Positions 7,856 to 11,676 of a stretch of 11,676 nt of DNA are shown here, one piece after another. Made by a program: the position numbers and the translations under genes. The stretch comes from Ignavibacteria bacterium. Lineage in GTDB: Bacteria; Bacteroidota; Ignavibacteria; Ignavibacteriales; Melioribacteraceae. The first letter of the stretch is position 1, and each line of letters begins with the position of its first letter. The stretch is from contig DAIEQT010000198.1 in the NCBI GenBank assembly GCA_027347545.1, forward strand, positions 1 to 11,676, read 5' to 3'. A model generated the notes under the pieces. That model searched no databases and was not told where the DNA came from. It saw only the letters and a program-made list of their open reading frames with translations.

Positions 7856-8366
7856 AATCTTTTAATTCCTCTTGCAGTTTCTTTCTTGCTCTCATTAAAT
7901 AAACCTTCACCGAGTTTTCCGGCATTTCCATTGTTTTAGCAATCTCTTTGTATTTCAGTCCGTTAATTTCATAAAGCACAAAAACGCTTCTCAAATTTTC
8001 CGGTAACTTTTGTATTGCTTCTTTTACTTTTGATGCCATCATTTTAAAATGTGTTGTTAAGTATGGATTGTGTGCGCTTTCTGTCGCAGCAAACGACTCT
8101 TCAAACTCTTCATTAATTTCACTCTCTTTACCGAACGCCGCCGCTCGTTTTCTCAGAAAATCTATACACAAATTGTGCGTTGTTTTCATTATCCACGTTT
8201 TTGCCGCAAGCGCGTTAACCGAATCAATATTTTTCCAGATACGAATTAGCGTTTCTTGCGTAACGTCATCTGCGTCCATTCTATTCTTCAACATATAGAG
8301 CGAATAAGAATAAATCTTGTTCTTATACTGCTGAATAAAGAAACGATATTTCTGTTCTGTAAACAC
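7833..8366 (-). CDS. ECF (extracytoplasmic function) RNA polymerase sigma factor
   Basis: The product has 177 residues, the usual size of a minimal ECF sigma factor with regions 2 and 4 only. Region 2 covers about residues 8-76 and includes DADDVTQETLIRIWKNID (31-48), the -10 recognition and core-binding helix, and TWIMKTTHNLCIDFLRKR. An acidic linker (ESEINEEFEESF) follows. Region 4 covers about 112-168, with LPENLRSVFVLYEINGLKYK and the helix-turn-helix EIAKTMEMPENSVKVYLMRARK, the -35 reader. The start is GTG at 8366, the only start available before an in-frame TAA immediately upstream; no strong Shine-Dalgarno is seen. It heads the operon with the anti-sigma and DUF4252 genes and is probably held inactive at the membrane until an envelope signal arrives. 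Confidence 0.96.
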   Translation of the reverse strand: MFTEQKYRFFIQQYKNKIYSYSLYMLKNRMDADDVTQETLIRIWKNIDSVNALAAKTWIMKTTHNLCIDFLRKRAAAFGKESEINEEFEESFAATESAHNPYLTTHFKMMASKVKEAIQKLPENLRSVFVLYEINGLKYKEIAKTMEMPENSVKVYLMRARKKLQEELKDYEPQEVV

Positions 8367-8386
8367 GTTTTATTTTCTGTATTAAA

Positions 8387-8415
8387 GACGAAGCCAACCG
8401 GTAATTTGTTACAAG
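8387..8415 (-). promoter_or_regulatory. Putative autoregulated ECF promoter of the sigma operon
   Basis: Reading the minus strand, TTGTAAC (8414-8408) is followed after 17 bases by CGTC (8390-8387), then TTTAAT. An AAC-containing -35 and a CGTC -10 with this spacing are the general signature of ECF-sigma promoters, and ECF genes are often self-activated. The site ends about 20 bases before the GTG start, giving a short leader. Match is by eye; the actual recognition sequence of this sigma factor is unknown. Confidence 0.55.
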
Positions 8416-8439
8416 ACCCGGCAGTTCCTTTTCGGAAAA

Positions 8440-8453
8440 TTACAACCTTGTAA
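8440..8453. promoter_or_regulatory. Palindrome TTACAA-CC-TTGTAA in divergent intergenic region
   Basis: TTACAA at 8440-8445 and TTGTAA at 8448-8453 are perfect inverted repeats with a two-base spacer. They lie between the divergent sigma operon and the VOC operon. The right half is also a plausible -35 (TTGTAA) followed 18 bases later by TATTTT (8472-8477) as a weak housekeeping promoter for the VOC operon, so the palindrome could be an operator. The same TTGTAA hexamer forms the -35 of the sigma promoter at 8409-8414. No regulator can be assigned. Confidence 0.35.
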
Positions 8454-8503
8454 ATAAGAATGTGAAATCCCTATTTTCCATCTGTTAGTAAAAAGGGAAA
8501 TGC

Positions 8504-8896
8504 ATGGCAGATTTAAGCAACGAGCCTGGTGCAATTAACTGGCGGGATCTTACAGTTTCAAACGCAGACGAGGTTCGCGATTTTTATAGTAAAGTTGTTG
8601 GTTGGAAGTTCGAGTTTGTTTCAATGGGGGAATACAGCGATTACAACATGCTTGCGCCGGAGTCCAAAATTCCAGCAGCCGGTATTTGTCATGCTCAAGG
8701 CGTGAATGCCGATTTACCCGCTCAATGGTTAATTTATATCAACGTAGCTAACATAGTAGAAAGCATGTCTTCGTGTCAGAAGCTGGGCGGAAAGTTAATT
8801 TCAGGTCCCAAAAATTATGGCGGGATGGGAAGATATTGTGTGATACAAGATCCGGCAGGCGCTGTTTGTGCACTGTTTGAGCCCAAAGGAAAATGA
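8504..8896 (+). CDS. VOC (glyoxalase/bleomycin-resistance/dioxygenase fold) family protein
   Basis: The product has 130 residues and forms a single vicinal-oxygen-chelate unit of two beta-alpha-beta-beta-beta halves. The first half is INWRDLTVSNADEVRDFYSK then VVGWKFEFVSMGEYSDYNML; the second is QWLIYINVANIVESM, LGGKLISGPKNYGG, RYCVIQDPAGAVCALFEPKG. The C-terminal metal-ligand position (E126) is kept, but the usual first-strand histidine is replaced by tryptophan (W13), so canonical glyoxalase chemistry is doubtful. H63 in AAGICHAQG is a candidate functional residue. A good ribosome binding site (AAAGGG at 8493-8498) precedes the ATG. The stop overlaps the next start as ATGA, so it is translationally coupled to the nuclease-like gene. 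Substrate unknown. Confidence 0.92.
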   Translation: MADLSNEPGAINWRDLTVSNADEVRDFYSKVVGWKFEFVSMGEYSDYNMLAPESKIPAAGICHAQGVNADLPAQWLIYINVANIVESMSSCQKLGGKLISGPKNYGGMGRYCVIQDPAGAVCALFEPKGK

Positions 8897-9393
8897 AAGA
8901 ATTAGATTTTCGACCGGCTAAATCAAAGGAAGAATTCCGAAGCAATTACAAGCTGCACGATCTATCGGAACAAGTTGGCAAAAACTTGCTTGTTCAATGG
9001 GGTGTAGAGTTTAAGGCTTTCGGCGAAGATAAACGCTACGAAAAACTCTGGGAAAAGGGAGAAGACAAGCCGGATATAATTTTAACCAGCAAAGGGAAAA
9101 ACGCTCTCCTTGATTGGAAAGGTAAACGCTCAAAAGCTTTTTTGGTTAATGAACGCGCCATTAAATCCTACGAGCGCTGGCAACATAACTTAAACATGCC
9201 GGTAATAATCGCATTCCTAATTTTTGACGAACAAAACAAATTAAGTGATAGAAGATTCGCTTTTCTTAGCAAACACAAATACATAGTTTCGGAAACCAAG
9301 CAGTGGGACAAAAACAAGACGGTCGAGTTCGAGGAGGAATTACCCTTGTTTAATAAAGAAAATATTGTGCTATACTTAAATTCGGAAGGATAG
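8893..9393 (+). CDS. Small protein with a PD-(D/E)XK-like nuclease motif
   Basis: The product has 166 residues, no signal peptide and no membrane span. The core reads KPDIILTSKGKNALLDWKGK at residues 59-78, giving P60-D61, then 12 residues, then D74-W75-K76. This matches the PD-(D/E)XK pattern, where the aspartate and D/E-x-K chelate metal and cleave DNA or RNA phosphodiesters. An upstream helix with acidic residues (E26, and E39 at the next strand) and a following helix and strand (AIKSYERWQHNL then MPVIIAFLIF) fit the alpha-beta-beta-beta-alpha-beta core of that superfamily, including Holliday-junction resolvases and restriction-like enzymes. I infer the fold from motif and predicted strand order only; I do not recognise the specific family. 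It overlaps the VOC gene by four bases and is followed after four bases by the TPR-like gene, so the three form one operon. Confidence 0.55.
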   Translation: MKELDFRPAKSKEEFRSNYKLHDLSEQVGKNLLVQWGVEFKAFGEDKRYEKLWEKGEDKPDIILTSKGKNALLDWKGKRSKAFLVNERAIKSYERWQHNLNMPVIIAFLIFDEQNKLSDRRFAFLSKHKYIVSETKQWDKNKTVEFEEELPLFNKENIVLYLNSEG

Positions 9394-9397
9394 CAAG

Positions 9398-9937
9398 GTG
9401 AACAATTTTTTAGCACGGATCGAAAATATCTTCCGGAATTCAACATCGCCGGATGAACTGTTTGATGCATTCCGCGATGCGATAAATACACGCGTAACCG
9501 ATATAGATTTGTATAAAATCCTTCTTGGTAATCCGTCCCTCTCCCCGGATGAAATAAAAATGTTTGCAGAGAAATTAACCAAAGAAATACCAAATCAAAC
9601 GTTTAATACATTTATGTGGACGGCAAGTGTTTTCGAACATCAAAAAGATGATTATGAAAAATTGGAAGACGCAGTTAAGTATTATCAAAAATCTTTCGAG
9701 CATAACCCCACAAACGAACTTCCATTAATTCGCTTACTTGGGTTATATAATTTCGATATGGACATTCCAGCCAACAAAGAAATTTTAGATTTTGTCGATT
9801 CTCGATTAAAATCCGTTGACATTAAAAGCCGCGTGTACTTTTCTATAGCAGACCTTTATAAACGGAAAGATAATTACCTACTTGCCGCAAAATATTTAGC
9901 TCTAGGAGAAAAAGCGGCGGAGAGAGAAAGAAAATAA
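9398..9937 (+). CDS. TPR-like helical repeat protein
   Basis: The product has 179 residues and is all-helical, with no signal peptide or membrane span. At least two segments fit the tetratricopeptide repeat consensus: about residues 70-104 (ending EDAVKYYQKSFEHNP, a clear TPR second helix and turn) and about 144-177 (SRVYFSIADLYKRKDNYLLA, then AKYLALGEKA). TPR proteins serve as protein-binding scaffolds. The start is GTG at 9398, supported by GGAAGGA at 9384-9390 seven bases upstream. It begins four bases after the stop of the nuclease-like gene, so it is the third gene of the VOC operon and may bind that protein or regulate it; that link is inference. The N-terminal 65 residues are helical but match nothing I know. 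Confidence 0.65.
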   Translation: MNNFLARIENIFRNSTSPDELFDAFRDAINTRVTDIDLYKILLGNPSLSPDEIKMFAEKLTKEIPNQTFNTFMWTASVFEHQKDDYEKLEDAVKYYQKSFEHNPTNELPLIRLLGLYNFDMDIPANKEILDFVDSRLKSVDIKSRVYFSIADLYKRKDNYLLAAKYLALGEKAAERERK

Positions 9938-9966
9938 ATTCAAAATTCTAAGCACAAAATCCAAAA
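9938..9966. repeat. Left A/T-rich flanking repeat of the S23 cassette
   Basis: The block begins immediately after the TPR gene stop codon. Bases 9950-9962 (AAGCACAAAATCC) are a 13-base perfect inverted match to GGATTTTGTGCTT at 10479-10491 downstream. The CAAAATTC block at 9941-9948 is the reverse complement of GAATTTTG found in both downstream repeats. The S23 ribosome binding site follows directly. Confidence 0.65.
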
Positions 9967-9975
9967 GGGGAGAAA

Positions 9976-10338
9976 ATGGAAGAGAAAAAGAAGTACGACC
10001 TAGAGGAAAGAACGCTCACATTCCTAAAAAGAGTAATAAGTTTTTTACGAGCAGTTAAAAAAGATTACGTTAATGTTGAGATGGGCAAACAACTTATTCG
10101 GTCTGCCGGATCTGTTGGGGCGAACTATCGTGAAGCAAATGAAGCCGTAAGCAAAAAAGATTTCGCTTTTAGAATTAGAATTTGCCGCAAAGAAGCAAAG
10201 GAATCTTCTTTCTGGCTTTCCGCATATGAATGCGGTAACGAATTAGAAGATAAAAGAAAAGCTCTACTGCAAGAAGCCACTGAACTTTCCAAAATATTTG
10301 GTTCTATGGTAAAAAAGCTGGAAGAAAAAGGCTTCTAA
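9976..10338 (+). CDS. Four-helix-bundle protein, S23 (23S rRNA intervening-sequence protein) family
   Basis: The product has 120 residues, the normal size of the S23 family. The signature is clear: YDLEERTLTFLKRVISFLRA at the N terminus, QLIRSAGSVGANYREANEA at 39-57, SKKDFAFRIRICRKEAKES at 59-77, then a helix with FWLSAYECGNEL. The family forms a pentameric four-helix bundle. It was first found inside intervening sequences of 23S rRNA genes and is related to the Avd accessory protein of diversity-generating retroelements; no enzymatic role is established. Here it is a stand-alone gene with a strong ribosome binding site (GGGGAG at 9967-9972), not inside an rRNA, and no reverse transcriptase or variable repeat is seen nearby. 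It is bracketed by A/T-rich repeats and followed by a decayed copy of its own 3' end, which suggests a mobile or recombining cassette. Confidence 0.95.
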   Translation: MEEKKKYDLEERTLTFLKRVISFLRAVKKDYVNVEMGKQLIRSAGSVGANYREANEAVSKKDFAFRIRICRKEAKESSFWLSAYECGNELEDKRKALLQEATELSKIFGSMVKKLEEKGF

Positions 10339-10386
10339 TAATTTTGAATTTTGGATTTAGACTTTTGTGCTTGCTTTTATTAATAT
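10270..10386 (+). repeat. Direct repeat copy A: 3' end of S23 gene plus downstream A/T-rich repeat
   Basis: Codons 99-120 of the S23 gene, its stop and about 48 downstream bases reappear at 10389-10505 at a fixed offset of 119 bases without gaps. I count 16 differences over 110 compared bases (about 85 percent identity). The downstream portion contains the GAATTTTG and TTTTGTGCTT blocks seen in the flanking repeats. Confidence 0.85.
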
Positions 10387-10388
10387 TT

Positions 10389-10505
10389 CAAGAAGTAACA
10401 GAACTTTCTAAAATATTTGGCGACAAGGTTAAAAAGCCGGAAGAAAAAGGCTTCTAATCATTTTGAATTTTGGGTTTAGGATTTTGTGCTTGCTTTCATT
10501 AATAG
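10389..10505 (+). pseudogene. S23 3'-end remnant plus flanking repeat (direct repeat copy B)
   Basis: Bases 10389-10457 translate as 22 codons closely matching the C terminus of the intact S23 protein (QEVTELSKIFGDKVKKPEEK then GF and stop), with no start or upstream domain. Several differences from copy A are silent and the frame is intact, so it looks like the tail of a diverged paralogue left after recombination more than a fresh tandem copy. The flanking repeat follows at 10460-10494. The copy runs into the last codons of the convergent Omp85 gene (stop at 10499-10501). Confidence 0.75.
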
Positions 10506-11676
10506 TAGTACCCAATCGTGAAGTAAAAGAATGTTGGTCCCCTTACAATAGTGCTTCTAGGTAAGTCGTTTTTGAAATAGAAACTCTTTCCAACAGAAAA
10601 ATCTGCTGGACCAATTGGTGTGTTAAAAGAAACAGTTATTCCGGCACCGTGTCGCAAATCTCTAAAACGGATAGCTTCGCGTTTTCCCCAAACAGAGCCC
10701 AAATCGTACCGCCCACTTATGTAAGTGTCAAAAAATATTTTTACCGGAAGCTTATAGCGCACTTCTATTGAAGATAGAAATATTTGCCTCCCTCTAAATT
10801 CATACTCGCGTAAACCAAGAAAATTATTTTGCCCTCCAAGAGAAAACTGCTGACCTAACGGAAGAGTGTTATCGCCGGAGCCAATCATTGTTCTAAAACT
10901 CCACACATGATCGGAGCGAAGACCAAAGTAAGCTTTGTAATCAAAAAATGCTTTTGTATAGCCAATATCTCCGCCAAAAGCAGTTTGCGCGGTTTCGTAA
11001 AAAGCCTTAACTAAAAAACCTTTAGTGGGATAAGGATATTCGTTCTGAGAATCTACGAAAAGAGAAAGTCGCAGGCTGGAAATATCAATTGAATATGAAG
11101 GATCAGTATAATCATAAAGTCCGGAAATTTTATCGCGTTGGTAACGTGCTTCTAAAAACAAATTACCAAAACGCTCAACCTGAGCGCCAATTCCAAACAT
11201 TCCGCCGTAATTAATTTGTCTATACTCTCCAGATTTGCTGCGGGAAAATTTATTTGGATTTAACGGGGCATCATCAACATAATTATTTATATCTGTAAAT
11301 TCATAAAAGCCACGCAGTTTGTAAGTCAGATACGAATCAAAAACTGTATTAGCTTTTTGTTCAATGGAATAAGAACGGTTTCTAACTCCGCCGCTTAATA
11401 AAGCGCCAAGTTCTGTACCGGTTCCGTTAAAGTTTTCATCTCTGGCATCTAAAAAGAATTGAGCTTGATATTCGTTGTCCAACCTCATTCCAAGCCGGAT
11501 AACGGCAGAAACTTTTTCAAGCAGAGAAATTTTTAACTCGTTGTGCCCATCAAAGTCTTTTACCGAAAGCTCAATCTGATCAAACAAGTTAGTGCTTCGT
11601 AAACTTGTTAATCCTTTTTCGGCGATATCATATTTGAAATAATCGCCAACCTTTAAAGGAAACTCGCGGGTGATAA
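10499..11676 (-). CDS. Omp85-superfamily outer-membrane protein, C-terminal part (5' end outside window)
   Basis: The frame is open to the right edge, so about 392 C-terminal residues are visible. The TTG at 11587 is internal. The first part (TREFPLKVGDYFKYDIAEKG, then LRSTNLFDQIEL and LKISLLEK) resembles the end of a POTRA domain. The remainder is a 16-strand-type bacterial surface antigen barrel: SSLRLSLFVDSQNEYPYPTK then GF, PLGQQFSLGGQNNFLGLREY then EFRG (the conserved LGG...LRGY-like segment of Omp85 proteins), and a C-terminal GPADFSVGKSFYF...FTIGYYY ending in tyrosine. BamA inserts outer-membrane proteins, while patatin-like phospholipases of the PlpD type carry the same POTRA-plus-barrel end. 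The short visible POTRA and barrel style make me lean to the patatin-fused type, but the N terminus needed to decide is outside the window. Confidence 0.88.
   Translation of the reverse strand, partial: ITREFPLKVGDYFKYDIAEKGLTSLRSTNLFDQIELSVKDFDGHNELKISLLEKVSAVIRLGMRLDNEYQAQFFLDARDENFNGTGTELGALLSGGVRNRSYSIEQKANTVFDSYLTYKLRGFYEFTDINNYVDDAPLNPNKFSRSKSGEYRQINYGGMFGIGAQVERFGNLFLEARYQRDKISGLYDYTDPSYSIDISSLRLSLFVDSQNEYPYPTKGFLVKAFYETAQTAFGGDIGYTKAFFDYKAYFGLRSDHVWSFRTMIGSGDNTLPLGQQFSLGGQNNFLGLREYEFRGRQIFLSSIEVRYKLPVKIFFDTYISGRYDLGSVWGKREAIRFRDLRHGAGITVSFNTPIGPADFSVGKSFYFKNDLPRSTIVRGPTFFYFTIGYYY

Noticed and set aside
8468..8497. Hairpin hiding the VOC ribosome binding site (CCCTATTTT against AAAAAGGG)
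   Set aside because: Stem is AT-rich and interrupted, with no alternative pairing; too weak to call a regulatory element.
9168..9593. Minus-strand ORFs across the nuclease-like/TPR junction
   Set aside because: They are antisense to two well-supported genes with good ribosome binding sites and lack any domain pattern.
9976..10505. Diversity-generating retroelement with Avd-like accessory protein
   Set aside because: The S23 protein is related to Avd, but there is no reverse transcriptase, and the 119-base-offset repeat lacks adenine-specific substitutions of a template/variable repeat pair.
10499..11587. Complete 362-residue Omp85 gene starting with TTG at 11587
   Set aside because: The frame stays open to the window edge and encodes POTRA-like sequence before that codon, so the gene is truncated by the window.

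Overview
The window is a chromosomal stretch from a moderately AT-rich Gram-negative bacterium of the Bacteroidota/Chlorobi group. Ignavibacteria or a relative is my best guess. The basis is a TonB-dependent receptor with an N-terminal carboxypeptidase-regulatory-like domain, a CBM9-like/DUF5916 outer-membrane protein, a DUF4252 lipoprotein-like gene behind an ECF sigma/anti-sigma pair, and a four-helix-bundle (S23) gene in an intergenic cassette. Several genes have clear Shine-Dalgarno sequences (AAGGAG, GGAAGGA), which is less typical of Bacteroidia proper. Taxonomy is inference; no rRNA or marker gene is present.

Layout. (A) 1-3900, plus strand: the 3' end of an outer-membrane beta-barrel gene; a GATTAA-rich hairpin spacer; a small membrane protein that looks frameshifted near its C terminus; a small secreted protein with two LTxxQ-type motifs (Spy/CpxP-like); and a complete 758-residue TonB-dependent receptor. 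(B) 3974-8366, minus strand: an 882-residue CBM9-like/DUF5916 protein, preceded in transcription order by a sigma factor - anti-sigma - DUF4252 operon whose reading frames overlap. That operon ends in a textbook rho-independent terminator, so the DUF5916 gene is a separate unit. An ECF-type promoter (GTAAC, then CGTC after a 17-base spacer) lies just upstream of the sigma gene and suggests autoregulation. (C) 8504-9937, plus strand: a tight three-gene operon of a VOC-fold protein, a small protein with a PD-(D/E)XK-like nuclease motif, and a TPR-like helical protein. (D) 9938-10505: an S23 four-helix-bundle gene bracketed by A/T-rich repeat blocks, followed by a decayed second copy of its 3' end and its downstream repeat. 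(E) 10499-11676, minus strand: the C-terminal part of an Omp85-superfamily protein (one POTRA-like stretch plus barrel), running off the right edge.

Functionally much of the window concerns the cell envelope: two or more outer-membrane barrels, an uptake receptor, periplasmic small proteins and an envelope-type ECF sigma module. The least explained parts are the VOC/nuclease-like/TPR operon, the S23 cassette with its 3' partial duplication, and the frameshifted membrane gene. I see no CRISPR array, tRNA, rRNA, transposase or phage gene.
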